This document shows positions 29,706 to 38,700 of a stretch of 64,000 nt of DNA, piece after piece. Origin of the DNA: Paracoccus salsus. Its GTDB lineage: Bacteria > Pseudomonadota > Alphaproteobacteria > Rhodobacterales > Rhodobacteraceae. Numbering within the stretch: the first letter of the stretch is position 1; every line of letters starts with the position of its first letter. The translations under genes were made by a program, and so were the position numbers. The stretch is from NCBI RefSeq assembly GCF_021556615.1, contig NZ_JAKGGD010000003.1, forward strand, positions 124,001 to 188,000. The letters are read 5' to 3'. The notes below the pieces were generated by a model. The model saw nothing but the letters and a program-made list of their open reading frames with translations. It searched no databases and was not told the DNA's origin.

Positions 29706-30545
29706 TCAGCTATCCGGCATCAGACGGCGATAGACATGCCAGCTGGCATGGCCCAGAACCGGCATGGTGATGAACAGGCCGAGGAAGAACGGGAAGATCC
29801 CGACCGCCAGCAGGATCACGATCATTGCCGCCCATGCGGCCAGCACCATCGGATTCGCCGCCACGGCGCGGATCGAGGCGATGATCGCGGTGATGAAATC
29901 GACCTCGCGATCCAGCAGCACCGGCAGTCCCACGACGGTGAAGGAAAACAGAACCGCCGCGAACGCGCCGCCGATCAGCGTACCGACGATCAGCATGACA
30001 AGCCCCCGGCCCTCGAACAGAACCGCCATCGACGTGGTGATGTTGGTCAGCGCCGACACCCCCATGAACAACGCGAACACGGTATGGGCAGCGAAGACCC
30101 AGAACATGAACAAGAGCAGGATCACCATCGCCATCGAAGGGATCTGCCGATCCTTCTGGGCAAAGACGACGCCCAGCACGCGCGGCCAGTCAAGCGGCTC
30201 CTGGGCCTCGATGCGGCGGCTGACCTCGTAAAGGCCGATGGCCGCGAAAGGCGCGATCAGGGGGAAGCCCAGGATGAACGGGATCAGCCACCACTCGCGC
30301 CCCGAGGCAAGCGCAACTGCCGCCATCACCAGCCCGCCCGCGACGTAGAAGGCCGAGAAAAGCAGACCAAAGGCGGGCGCGCGGCGAAAATCCTCCCAGC
30401 CTGACGCAAGGGCGGCGCCGATATCGGACATGCTGATCTGCGCGGGTTCGGGAAGCTCGTCCGGTGTATCGGGCGCCGGATCGGGCAATGGGTTGCGCTT
30501 CGGTTCGGGGATCGGCGAGCGATCGGTAGCGTCTGATCGGGTCAA
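29706..30545 (-). CDS. DUF2189 integral membrane protein
   Basis: 279 residues. A proline-rich cytoplasmic N-terminus (about 1-40, with PEPKRNPLPDPAPDTPDELP) precedes five to six hydrophobic segments. The ISMSDIGAALASGWEDFRRAP block and the FPLIAPFAAIGLYEVSRR segment match DUF2189 proteins. Their function is not known; they are often near cytochrome oxidase or general metabolism genes. It lies 77 nt downstream of coaD on the same strand and may share its transcript. Confidence 0.85.
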   Translation of the reverse strand: MTRSDATDRSPIPEPKRNPLPDPAPDTPDELPEPAQISMSDIGAALASGWEDFRRAPAFGLLFSAFYVAGGLVMAAVALASGREWWLIPFILGFPLIAPFAAIGLYEVSRRIEAQEPLDWPRVLGVVFAQKDRQIPSMAMVILLLFMFWVFAAHTVFALFMGVSALTNITTSMAVLFEGRGLVMLIVGTLIGGAFAAVLFSFTVVGLPVLLDREVDFITAIIASIRAVAANPMVLAAWAAMIVILLAVGIFPFFLGLFITMPVLGHASWHVYRRLMPDS

Positions 30546-30622
30546 GGAAGCCTCTCATTTCGCGCGCGTTCGATTGCAAATCTTAGGCGCCAATCCGCGC
30601 AAGCGCAACGAAAACGACGCGA

Positions 30623-31114
30623 TCAGGCGAAGCGCCGTCGCAAGGCTGTATCGACTGGCGGCGTGACAAACCGCGATACGTCGCCGCCAAGGCGCGCGAT
30701 TTCCTTGACCAGTTTCGAAGCGATGGCCTGCCGCCGCGCATCCGCCATCAGGAACACCGTCTCGATGCTGGAATCCAGCGCACGGTTCATTCCGACCATC
30801 TGGAACTCGTATTCGAAATCCGCCACCGCCCGCAGCCCCCTCACGATCACCGTCGCGCCCACATCGCGCGCGCAGTCGATCAGCAGGTTGTCGAAGGCGT
30901 GGACAAGAATCTCTCCGCCGGTCTTCGCCGCGATCTCGTCGCATTCGGTTCGCACCATCGCGACCCGTTCGTCCAGATCGAACAGCGGGGACTTGTCACG
31001 GTTGATCGCCACCCCGATGACAAGCCGATCGACCAGCGCCATTGCGCGCTGGATGATATCGACATGACCCAGCGTGATCGGATCAAACGTGCCGGGATAG
31101 AGCCCAATGCGCAT
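30623..31114 (-). CDS. coaD: Pantetheine-phosphate adenylyltransferase
   Basis: 163 residues, the standard length. Penultimate step of CoA synthesis: ATP + 4'-phosphopantetheine to dephospho-CoA. The nucleotidyltransferase motif is GTFDPITLGHVDII (residues 8-21), and the RGLRAVADFEYEFQM and SSIETVFL blocks are diagnostic. It lies 85 nt after the CBS-domain gene on the same strand. The window therefore holds both coaBC and coaD, though 24 kb apart. Confidence 0.97.
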   Translation of the reverse strand: MRIGLYPGTFDPITLGHVDIIQRAMALVDRLVIGVAINRDKSPLFDLDERVAMVRTECDEIAAKTGGEILVHAFDNLLIDCARDVGATVIVRGLRAVADFEYEFQMVGMNRALDSSIETVFLMADARRQAIASKLVKEIARLGGDVSRFVTPPVDTALRRRFA

Positions 31115-31199
31115 CTCAGGCGTCCTTGTGACTGGTCGCGCCTTCAGGCAAATCCGATTTGGGTCCGAAATGCAAGGGCTTGACGGAAGCGAGCTGGGC

Positions 31200-31667
31200 T
31201 CAGCTGCCCATGATCATCCCGGTCAGCGCCTCTTTCTCGGCGGAAAGCTCCTTCAGCCGTCCGCTGACGGCGTCACCGATCGAAACCACCCCCAGCATGT
31301 GGCCCTCGGCATTGACCACCGGCAGGTGGCGGAACCGTCCCTCGGTCATTCTCTCGAGGATCGCCAGCGCGTCCTCGCCCGTCGTGCAGGTCTGCACCTC
31401 GGTGGTCATCACGTCCGCGATCTTCGTCGACAGCATCTCGGCCCCGCTCTTCGCCAGTTGCCGCACGATGTCGCGTTCCGACAGGATTCCGACCGGGGTC
31501 TTTCCGTCGGACGAAACCACCACGGCCCCGATCCGCTGTTCGGACAGAAGCCTTGCGGCATCGGCCATGGTCGCATCGGGCTTGATGGTGACGATCGTGG
31601 CAGCCGCGATCCCCGGCTTGCCGGACGACTCTTTCATGGACAGCAACTGTTTGACCAGCATCGACAT
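31200..31667 (-). CDS. Two-CBS-domain protein
   Basis: 155 residues made almost wholly of a CBS pair: domain one with VTIKPDATMADAARLLSEQRIGAVVV (about 27-52) and domain two with TCTTGEDALAILERMTEGRFRHLPVV (about 93-118). CBS pairs bind adenosyl ligands or nucleotides and act as sensors. The conserved GVVSIGDAV end is typical of the stand-alone Rhodobacterales form. No effector domain is present. An alternative start two codons downstream is possible. Confidence 0.88.
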   Translation of the reverse strand: MSMLVKQLLSMKESSGKPGIAAATIVTIKPDATMADAARLLSEQRIGAVVVSSDGKTPVGILSERDIVRQLAKSGAEMLSTKIADVMTTEVQTCTTGEDALAILERMTEGRFRHLPVVNAEGHMLGVVSIGDAVSGRLKELSAEKEALTGMIMGS

Positions 31668-31719
31668 GTACTCCTTCGCGGCGAGGTTGCATCCATCCTT
31701 TTCCGCGAATCGCCCGGCG

Positions 31720-32631
31720 TCAAGTGCTGCGATCCATCGGGGCGCAAACCAGCGATTCCAGGCGGGCGATTTCCGTGCGGACGCCCTGTGCCAGTTCGTC
31801 GGCGAGAATGCTCAGCCGACGCGAGCCGCGATCGTCGGCATGACGCAACAGCCAGAAGCTGCGGGTCAACGAGATCTTCTCGGGCAGCAGGACGCGCAGC
31901 CCTTCGACGAAGGGCATGGCGAAATCATGAACGATTCCAAGCCCCGCACCGGCGCGAATCGCCTGCATCTGGACCGAGACCGAGTTCGAACTGATCGCCG
32001 CGATCTCGACGCCGGTCTCGGACAGATAATCCAGTTCGCGGTCGAAGATCATGTCGGGGATATAGCCGATCATCGGATGTGCCTTGAGGTCATCCAGTCC
32101 CCGGATCGGCTTGTGCCGGTCAAGATAGTCGCGATGCCCGGCAAGATGCAGATGGTAGTCCGACAGCCGCTGCACGGTCAGCCGGCCGGTGTCGGGCGGC
32201 GACACCGCGATCGCAACGTCGGCTTCGCGCCTGGACAGGTTGACCACCCGCGGCAGCGCGACGATCTGGATCTCAAGCCGCGGATGCGCCTCGGACAGGC
32301 GACGCGCGACCTGCGGCAGCAGATAATTCGCGCAGCCATCCGGCGCCCCGATTCGCAACTGGCCGCCGATCCCTTCGTCGCGGCGCGTCGCCTCGGCCAC
32401 GGTCAGCGCGGCATTCTCGGCAGCCTCGGCCGGGGCAACCAACCGGCCACCCTCGGTCGTCAGCGCGTATCCCTGCGGCGTCTTTGCAAACAGCGCAGCC
32501 CCGACAGCCTGCTCCAGCCGGGCGACGCGGCGGCCCACGGTCGAAGCGTCCATGCCCAGCCGGCGCCCCGCCCCCGACAGGCTTTCGGCCCGCGCCACCG
32601 CCAGAAAAATCCGCAAGTCATCCCAGTCCAA
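31720..32631 (-). CDS. LysR-family transcriptional regulator divergent from mmsA
   Basis: 303 residues if the TTG at 32629-32631 is used. That start has AAAGG about 9 nt upstream and begins at the family N-terminus xDWDDLRIFLAVARAE. A GTG at 32670 would add 13 residues but its codons coincide with the TTTGCAAA repeat element, so I prefer the shorter form. N-terminal winged helix-turn-helix (SLSGAGRRLGMDASTVGRRVARLE), then a periplasmic-binding-like effector domain. It is divergent from mmsA with about 100 nt between starts, so control of mmsA is likely in LysR fashion. The ligand may be a valine-pathway intermediate. Confidence 0.82.
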   Translation of the reverse strand: MDWDDLRIFLAVARAESLSGAGRRLGMDASTVGRRVARLEQAVGAALFAKTPQGYALTTEGGRLVAPAEAAENAALTVAEATRRDEGIGGQLRIGAPDGCANYLLPQVARRLSEAHPRLEIQIVALPRVVNLSRREADVAIAVSPPDTGRLTVQRLSDYHLHLAGHRDYLDRHKPIRGLDDLKAHPMIGYIPDMIFDRELDYLSETGVEIAAISSNSVSVQMQAIRAGAGLGIVHDFAMPFVEGLRVLLPEKISLTRSFWLLRHADDRGSRRLSILADELAQGVRTEIARLESLVCAPMDRST

Positions 32632-32641
32632 CGCATCGACC

Positions 32642-32670
32642 TTTGCAAAAACGCAAAACCCCTTTGCCAC
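32642..32670 (+). promoter_or_regulatory. ScfR-type repeat element upstream of mmsA
   Basis: TTTGCAAA at 32642-32649 and TTTGCCAC at 32663-32670 have exactly the 13-nt gap and 21-bp period seen at the scfR promoter (24503-24531). The first copy is perfect and the second has two differences. It lies about 60 nt upstream of the mmsA ATG. Because mmsA makes propionyl-CoA, control by ScfR is plausible. Inferred only. Confidence 0.5.
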
Positions 32671-32732
32671 ACTGCCTCTTTTTAGGACATTTCCGCAAGG
32701 CTATGGTCAAGCCAACAACGCAGGAGGATGCG

Positions 32733-34235
32733 ATGAAAGAGATTCACCACTGGATTGACGGTAAAGAAGCGAAGGGCACGTCGGGCCGCTTCTCCGATGT
32801 CTTCAACCCCGCGACCGGCGAAGTGCAGGCGCGGGTCGCGCTGGCCAGCCAGGCAGAGCTGGACGCCGCCATTGCCAGCGCCGAGAAGGCGCAGGTCGAA
32901 TGGGGCGCGACCAACCCGCAGCGCCGCGCCCGCGTGATGATGAAATTCGGCCAGCTCATCAACGAAAACATGGATATGCTGGCGGAGCTGGTCAGCTCCG
33001 AGCACGGCAAGACCCTGCCCGACGGGCGCGGCGACGTGCAGCGCGGCCTTGAGGTGATCGAGGTCTGCATGGGCGCCCCCGCCATGCTGAAAGGCGATTA
33101 TACCGACAATGCCGGCCCCGGGATCGATCTCTATTCCATGCGCCAGCCGCTTGGCGTCGTGGCCGGCATCACCCCGTTCAACTTTCCCGCGATGATTCCG
33201 CTGTGGAAGATGGGACCGGCCTTGTCCGCCGGCAACGCGATGATCCTGAAACCGTCCGAGCGGTGCCCCTCGACCTCGATGGCCTTGGCCAGGCTGGCGC
33301 AGCAGGCCGGGCTGCCTGACGGCGTGCTGCAGGTCGTCAACGGCGACAAGGAGGTCGTGGACGGCATCCTCGACAATCCGACCATCCAGGCGGTCGGCTT
33401 TGTCGGATCGACCCCGATCGCGCAATATATCTATGGCCGCGCGGCCAATAACGGCAAGCGCGCACAGTGCTTCGGCGGCGCCAAGAACCACATGCTGATC
33501 ATGCCCGACGCCGATCTCGACAAGGCGGCGGATGCGCTGATCGGCGCCGGCTTCGGCGCGGCGGGCGAACGCTGCATGGCGATCTCGGTCGCGGTACCTG
33601 TCGGCGACAAGACCGCCGACGCGCTGATCGAACGGCTTGTGCCGCGCATCGAGAAACTGAAGGTCGGTCCCTATACCGCCGGCGACGACGTGGATTTCGG
33701 CCCCGTCATCACCAAGGCGGCGCAGGAGCGCATCAACCGCCTGATCGCCTCGGGGGTGGATCAGGGGGCAGAACTGGTCGTGGACGGGCGCGAGCTCAAC
33801 ATCCAGGGCTACGAGAACGGTTTCTTCTGCGGACCTTCGCTGTTCGACCGGGTTACGCCCGACATGGACATCTACAAGGAAGAGATTTTCGGCCCTGTGC
33901 TCTCGACCGTCCGCGCGCAAAACTATGAAGACGCGCTCAAGCTGGTCATGGACAACGACTATGGCAACGGCACGGCGATCTACACCGCCGACGGCGACAC
34001 CGCACGCGACTTCGCCAGCCGCGTGAACGTGGGTATGGTCGGCGTGAACTTCCCGATCCCGGTGCCGCTCAGCTACTATACATTCGGTGGCTGGAAGAAG
34101 TCGGCCTTCGGCGATCTGAACCAGTATGGACCCGATGCCTTCCGCTTCTACACCAAGACCAAGACCGTCACCGCGCGCTGGTTCTCGGGCATCAAGGACG
34201 AAGGCGTCAGCCTGAACTTCAAGGCCATGGACTGA
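32733..34235 (+). CDS. mmsA: CoA-acylating methylmalonate-semialdehyde dehydrogenase
   Basis: 500 residues from the ATG at 32733 with AGGAGGA 5-6 nt upstream. It converts methylmalonate semialdehyde to propionyl-CoA, NADH and CO2 in valine degradation. Aldehyde dehydrogenase fold: PFNFPAMIPLWKMGPALSAG is the cofactor region, and the catalytic cysteine lies in FGAAGERCMA (about 287-296). The missing general-base glutamate of ordinary aldehyde dehydrogenases at the GGxxN position is the known MMSDH feature (FGGAKNHM here). Other valine genes lie at 35.6-38.6 kb, separated from it by a YbdK-type ligase gene. Confidence 0.94.
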   Translation: MKEIHHWIDGKEAKGTSGRFSDVFNPATGEVQARVALASQAELDAAIASAEKAQVEWGATNPQRRARVMMKFGQLINENMDMLAELVSSEHGKTLPDGRGDVQRGLEVIEVCMGAPAMLKGDYTDNAGPGIDLYSMRQPLGVVAGITPFNFPAMIPLWKMGPALSAGNAMILKPSERCPSTSMALARLAQQAGLPDGVLQVVNGDKEVVDGILDNPTIQAVGFVGSTPIAQYIYGRAANNGKRAQCFGGAKNHMLIMPDADLDKAADALIGAGFGAAGERCMAISVAVPVGDKTADALIERLVPRIEKLKVGPYTAGDDVDFGPVITKAAQERINRLIASGVDQGAELVVDGRELNIQGYENGFFCGPSLFDRVTPDMDIYKEEIFGPVLSTVRAQNYEDALKLVMDNDYGNGTAIYTADGDTARDFASRVNVGMVGVNFPIPVPLSYYTFGGWKKSAFGDLNQYGPDAFRFYTKTKTVTARWFSGIKDEGVSLNFKAMD

Positions 34236-34267
34236 CGGCCCGCTTTGGTCTTGAAATATCCCCGGGG

Positions 34268-34292
34268 GGCCGGGGGGCAACGCCCTCCGGCC
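34268..34292 (+). terminator. GC-rich hairpin downstream of mmsA
   Basis: Arms GGCCGGGGGGC and GCCCTCCGGCC (11 bp, one G-T pair) with the loop AAC. It is preceded at about 34251 by TTGAAATATCCCCGGGGGG, a sequence context I recall as recurrent between genes in Rhodobacterales. There is no T-tract, so it may terminate poorly or serve as a REP-like mRNA 3' end. Confidence 0.55.
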
Positions 34293-34353
34293 GGCGCGGG
34301 ACGCAAAAGGGGCGCGCGGCGTGCTTGTGCGCCCCTGATGTGAAGGGAATTCC

Positions 34354-35484
34354 ATGACCGCCGAACCCGACTTCACGCTTGGCATCGAAGAGGAATATCT
34401 TCTCGTCGATCCGGAAACCGGTGAACTGGCCGAGGCGCCCGACGCTCTGATGGCGGCCTGCAAGGCAGAACTCGATGATCAGGTAAGCCCGGAATTCCTG
34501 CGCTGCCAGATCGAGATAGGGACGCCGGTCGCCAGCGACATCAGCGAAGCGCGCGGCCATCTGCTGCATCTGCGCCGCACCATTGCCCGGATCGCCGGCG
34601 ATCACGGCCTGGCGCCGATCTCGGCTTCATGCCACCCGTTCGCGGACTGGCGCGACCAGCACCACACCGACAAGGAGCGCTACAACACCCTGTCGCGCGA
34701 CATGGCCGGAGTCGCCAGGCGCATGCTGATCTGCGGGATGCATGTGCATGTCGGCCTGCCCGATCAGGCCATGCGCATCGACCTGATGAACCAGCTCTCG
34801 TATTTCCTGCCGCATCTGCTGGCCCTGTCGACGTCCAGCCCGTTCTGGCAGGGCGAGGATACCGGGCTTGCGTCCTACCGGACCACGGTCTTCGGCGACA
34901 TGCCCAGGACCGGTCTGCCGCCGAAAATGGGCAGCTGGGGGGAATTCGAACGTTCGGTCGCGGCGCTGACCGAGCTTGGCATCATCGAGGATTCCAGCAA
35001 GATATGGTGGGATCTGCGCCCCTCGGCCAGATTCCCGACCCTGGAAACCCGGATCTGCGACGCCTGCCCGCGCCTCGACGACGCGATCACGCTGGCGGCC
35101 CTGATCCAGGCCACGCTGCGGATGCTGTGGCGGCTGTCGCGCCAGAACACCCGCTGGCGCGAATACGACAATTTCCTGCTGGGCGAGAATCGCTGGCGGG
35201 CGCTGCGCTATGGCACGGCCGAAGGGATGATCGATTTCGGCGCGCACCGTATCCTGCCCTTCGCGGTCGCCGCCGAGGACTGGCTTGCCCTGATCGCCGG
35301 CGACGCGGATGCGCTGAACAGCCAGCACGCCGTGGCGCGCCTGCGCGACATGGTCGAGGGCGGGACCTCTGCCGAAAGGCAGCGCGGCGTGCTGTCGGCG
35401 GCGCTGGCTGCGGGCGCCAGCCGTGACGAGGCCCTGCGCGCCGTCGTGGCGCATCTGGTCGACGAGTTTTGCAGGGATCTCTGA
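34354..35484 (+). CDS. YbdK-family carboxylate-amine ligase (glutamate-cysteine ligase-like)
   Basis: 376 residues, typical for the GCS2/YbdK family. The N-terminus [21 protein letters not shown] carries the acidic ATP/metal motif. [11 protein letters not shown] near residue 130 and the [19 protein letters not shown] segment are also family marks. Family members show weak gamma-glutamylcysteine ligase activity, but the true substrate is uncertain. It lies inside the valine gene group yet has no obvious tie to valine breakdown. The window also carries gshB, so a role in thiol synthesis is possible. Confidence 0.88.
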   Translation: MTAEPDFTLGIEEEYLLVDPETGELAEAPDALMAACKAELDDQVSPEFLRCQIEIGTPVASDISEARGHLLHLRRTIARIAGDHGLAPISASCHPFADWRDQHHTDKERYNTLSRDMAGVARRMLICGMHVHVGLPDQAMRIDLMNQLSYFLPHLLALSTSSPFWQGEDTGLASYRTTVFGDMPRTGLPPKMGSWGEFERSVAALTELGIIEDSSKIWWDLRPSARFPTLETRICDACPRLDDAITLAALIQATLRMLWRLSRQNTRWREYDNFLLGENRWRALRYGTAEGMIDFGAHRILPFAVAAEDWLALIAGDADALNSQHAVARLRDMVEGGTSAERQRGVLSAALAAGASRDEALRAVVAHLVDEFCRDL

Positions 35485-35571
35485 CGTGTCGATCTTGCAA
35501 TATTGTCGCAACGTTCGATAATTAAACAACCGTTCAGTTCAAGGCTGCCAGCCAGAGGGGGAGGACGTCAG

Positions 35572-36717
35572 GTGGATTTCGCATTGTCCGAGGAACAGCA
35601 GGCCATTTTCGACATGGCCAGGGATTTCGGCCAGACCCGCATCGCGCCTCACGCGCGCGAATGGGAAGCCGCCGGGACGATACCCCGCGAATTGTGGACC
35701 AGCATCGCCGAGCTGGGGCTGGGCGGACTTTATGTCTCCGAGGACCAGGGCGGTTCCGGCCTGTCGCGGCTGGACGCCACGCTGGTCTTCGAGGCGCTCG
35801 CCATGGCCGATCCCTCGGTCGGGTCGTTCCTGTCGATCCACAACATGTGCGCGGGCATGATCGACAAGTTCGGCAGCGACGCGATGAAGTCCCGCCTTCT
35901 GCCCGACCTCTGCAGCATGGCGCGGATCTGCAGCTATTGCCTGACAGAACCGGCCAGCGGATCGGACGCCGCGGCGTTGCGGACACGGGCGGAAAGGACC
36001 AATGAAGGCTACCGGCTGAACGGCACCAAGGCCTTTATCTCGGGCGGCGGCTACTCGGATCTCTATATCGCCATGGTCCGCACCGGCGAGAATGGTCCGC
36101 GCGGCATCAGCGCCGTGATCGTCGAGGACGGCACGCCCGGCCTGTCCTTCGGTGCGCTGGAAGACAAGATGGGCTGGCGCGCACAACCGACGGCGCAAGT
36201 GCAGTTCGACGACTGCATGGTGCCGCTGGACAACCTGCTGGGCGAGGAAGGCCGCGGTTTTGCCTATGCAATGGCCGGCCTGGACGGCGGCCGGCTGAAC
36301 ATCGCGGCGGGCGCGCTGGGGGGCGCGCAGGGGGCGCTGGACGCCACTCTGACCTATATGGGCGACCGCAAGGCCTTCGGCAAAAGCCTCGATCAGTTCC
36401 AGGCCCTGCAGTTCCGGGTGGCCGAGATGGAAACCGCCCTGCAATCCGCGCGGATCTTCCTGCGGCAGGCGGCCTGGAAACTTGACAACGGCGCCCCGGA
36501 TGCCACCAAGTTCTGCGCGATGGCCAAGCTTTACGTCACCGACCGCGCCTTCGAGGTCGCCAACCAGTGCCTGCAATTGCATGGCGGCTATGGCTATCTG
36601 GCCGATTACGGCATCGAGAAGATCGTGCGCGACCTGCGCGTGCACCAGATCCTTGAAGGCACGAACGAGATCATGCGACTGATCGTTGGTCGCGCATTGC
36701 TGGCCGAACGCGGCTGA
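35572..36717 (+). CDS. Acyl-CoA dehydrogenase, probably isobutyryl-CoA dehydrogenase
   Basis: 381 residues from a GTG at 35572 with GGGGGAGGA upstream. The protein then opens VDFALSEEQQAIFDMARDF as in the family. FAD/substrate motifs YCLTEPASGSDAA (near 123-135) and the C-terminal HQILEGTNEIMRL, whose glutamate is the catalytic base in the short-branched group. By context (followed by 3-hydroxyisobutyryl-CoA hydrolase and mmsB) it should oxidise isobutyryl-CoA to methacrylyl-CoA. The methacrylyl-CoA hydratase is not in this cluster. Another short-chain acyl-CoA substrate cannot be excluded. Confidence 0.88.
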   Translation: MDFALSEEQQAIFDMARDFGQTRIAPHAREWEAAGTIPRELWTSIAELGLGGLYVSEDQGGSGLSRLDATLVFEALAMADPSVGSFLSIHNMCAGMIDKFGSDAMKSRLLPDLCSMARICSYCLTEPASGSDAAALRTRAERTNEGYRLNGTKAFISGGGYSDLYIAMVRTGENGPRGISAVIVEDGTPGLSFGALEDKMGWRAQPTAQVQFDDCMVPLDNLLGEEGRGFAYAMAGLDGGRLNIAAGALGGAQGALDATLTYMGDRKAFGKSLDQFQALQFRVAEMETALQSARIFLRQAAWKLDNGAPDATKFCAMAKLYVTDRAFEVANQCLQLHGGYGYLADYGIEKIVRDLRVHQILEGTNEIMRLIVGRALLAERG

Positions 36718-36735
36718 GCCCATTCAGGAGAACGC

Positions 36736-37743
36736 ATGGACGATCTGAACATCCGCAAATCGGGCCGCGCCGGGCGCATCACCTTTACCCGCACAAAGGC
36801 GCTGAACGCGCTGACCCACGACATGGCCTGCGCGATCCATGCGGCGCTGGACGGCTGGCGCAACGACCCGGATGTGGCCCTGGTCATCATCGACGCCGAG
36901 GGCGACCGCGCCTTCTGCTCGGGTGGCGACATCGCGGCGGTCTACAACGCGGGGCTGGCAGGCAACCATCAGGTCGGCCGGGACTTCTTTCGCGACGAAT
37001 ACCTGATGAACGCGGCAATCGCGGATTATCCCAAGACCATCGCGGCCTTCATGCAGGGCTTCGTGATGGGCGGCGGCGTCGGGGTGGGCGGGCATGCCGG
37101 GCACCGGGTGGTCGGCGACACGACGCAGATCGCGATGCCCGAATCCGGCATCGGCCTGATCCCCGACGTGGGCGGCACATGGCTGCTGGCCCGCGCCCCC
37201 GGCCGGATCGGGGAATATCTGGCGCTGACCGGCGCGCGCATGGGGCCGGGCGACGCGATCCATTCAGGCTTCGCGGACAGCTATCTGCCCGAAGCCGAAT
37301 GGCCCGCGATCATCTCGATGCTGGAGGAAACCGGCGACGCCACCCGGATCGTCGGCATCTCGCCGCCGCCGGCGCCCTTGGCGAACCGCGACCTGTCGGC
37401 CTTCGGCGGGCGCGATCTCGACCATATCCGGCGCGCCCTGGAAGCGGCGGGCGACGACGAATCGCTGAAACCCATTCGCCGCAACTCGCCCCTGTCGATG
37501 GCGGCGGGTCTGGCCCTGGTGCGCGCCGCGCGCGGCGACCGCCGGATGCAGGATTCACTGGCCCGCGAATATCGGTTCACCTATCGCGCCACCACCGAAA
37601 CGGATTTCCTGGAAGGCGTGCGGGCACAGCTGATCGACAAGGACCGCACCCCGCGATGGAGCGCCGACGCCTCGCCCGAACATGTCGAGGCGCTGCTGGC
37701 ACCGCTCGGCGAAGACGAATTGAACTGGGAGAAACAGGCATGA
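36736..37743 (+). CDS. 3-hydroxyisobutyryl-CoA hydrolase (enoyl-CoA hydratase/isomerase family)
   Basis: 335 residues. Crotonase fold with FCSGGDIAAVY (near 57-67) and MGGGVGVGGHAGHRVVGDTT, then MPESGIGLIPDVGGTW (about 135-150), whose glutamate and aspartate mark the HIBCH branch rather than true hydratases. It frees 3-hydroxyisobutyrate from CoA in valine catabolism. It starts 18 nt after the acyl-CoA dehydrogenase gene and overlaps mmsB by the ATGA arrangement, so three consecutive valine steps lie in one operon, with the hydratase step missing. Confidence 0.9.
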   Translation: MDDLNIRKSGRAGRITFTRTKALNALTHDMACAIHAALDGWRNDPDVALVIIDAEGDRAFCSGGDIAAVYNAGLAGNHQVGRDFFRDEYLMNAAIADYPKTIAAFMQGFVMGGGVGVGGHAGHRVVGDTTQIAMPESGIGLIPDVGGTWLLARAPGRIGEYLALTGARMGPGDAIHSGFADSYLPEAEWPAIISMLEETGDATRIVGISPPPAPLANRDLSAFGGRDLDHIRRALEAAGDDESLKPIRRNSPLSMAAGLALVRAARGDRRMQDSLAREYRFTYRATTETDFLEGVRAQLIDKDRTPRWSADASPEHVEALLAPLGEDELNWEKQA

Positions 37744-38633
37744 AGATCGGATTCATCGGTCTGGGCAACATGGGCGCGCCGATGGCGGCCAACCTGGCCA
37801 GGGCCGGCCATCAGGTGCTGGGCTACGATACCGCCGCCCCCGAGCCCGAGGGCGTGATCGCCGCTTCCAGTGCAGCCGAAGTGGCGGCTGGCGCGGACGT
37901 CGTGATCACCATGCTGCCGAACGGGCAGATCCTGCGATCCGTCGCGGATCAGATCATTCCGGCCATGCGCCAGGGTGCCGTGTTCTGCGATTGCTCGACG
38001 GTGGACGTCGACAGCGCCCGCGCGGTTGCCGCGCAGGCCGAGCAGGCGGGCCTGGGCGCGCTGGACGCGCCGGTTTCGGGCGGTATGGGCGGCGCACAGG
38101 CCGGAACGCTGACCTTCATGGTCGGCGGTGGCGCGGACGCTTTCGACACGGTGAAGCCGCTCTTTGACATCATGGGCCAGAAGGCCGTTCATTGCGGTGA
38201 TTCCGGCGCCGGCCAGGCTGCCAAGATCTGCAACAACATGATTCTGGGCGTGACCATGATCGCCACATGCGAGGCGTTCGCGCTGGCCGACAAGCTGGGT
38301 CTCGACCGTCAGAAGATGTTCGACGTGGTTTCGACAAGCTCTGGCTACAGCTGGTCCATGAACGCCTATTGTCCCGCCCCGGGCGTCGGGCCCAAATCGC
38401 CCGCCGACAACGACTACAAGCCCGGTTTCGCCGCAGAGCTGATGCTGAAGGATCTGCGCCTGTCGCAGGCCGCGGCCGAAAGCGCGGATGCCGATACCCC
38501 GATGGGAGAGCTTGCGACGCGCCTCTATCGTCGTTTCGTCGAGGACGAGGGCGGCCAGGGCCGTGACTTTTCGGCAATGCTGCCGCGCTTCGTGCAAAGA
38601 CATCGCGCAAACGGTGGCAGCAAGGCAGGCTGA
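37740..38633 (+). CDS. mmsB: 3-hydroxyisobutyrate dehydrogenase
   Basis: 297 residues from the ATG at 37740, overlapping the hydrolase stop. Beta-hydroxyacid dehydrogenase family: NAD motif GFIGLGNMGAPMA at residues 4-16, substrate motif DAPVSGGMGGAQAGTL (about 116-131), and the catalytic lysine in GQAAKICNN (about 164). It oxidises 3-hydroxyisobutyrate to methylmalonate semialdehyde, the substrate of MmsA encoded at 32.7 kb. It is the last gene of the valine operon. Confidence 0.94.
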   Translation: MKIGFIGLGNMGAPMAANLARAGHQVLGYDTAAPEPEGVIAASSAAEVAAGADVVITMLPNGQILRSVADQIIPAMRQGAVFCDCSTVDVDSARAVAAQAEQAGLGALDAPVSGGMGGAQAGTLTFMVGGGADAFDTVKPLFDIMGQKAVHCGDSGAGQAAKICNNMILGVTMIATCEAFALADKLGLDRQKMFDVVSTSSGYSWSMNAYCPAPGVGPKSPADNDYKPGFAAELMLKDLRLSQAAAESADADTPMGELATRLYRRFVEDEGGQGRDFSAMLPRFVQRHRANGGSKAG

Positions 38634-38700
38634 GCGTGCCGTTTCGGAACCATCGCAGCCAGCGGTCGTTCGGTCCGCAAGAGCAGCGGGCGTAACAGGC

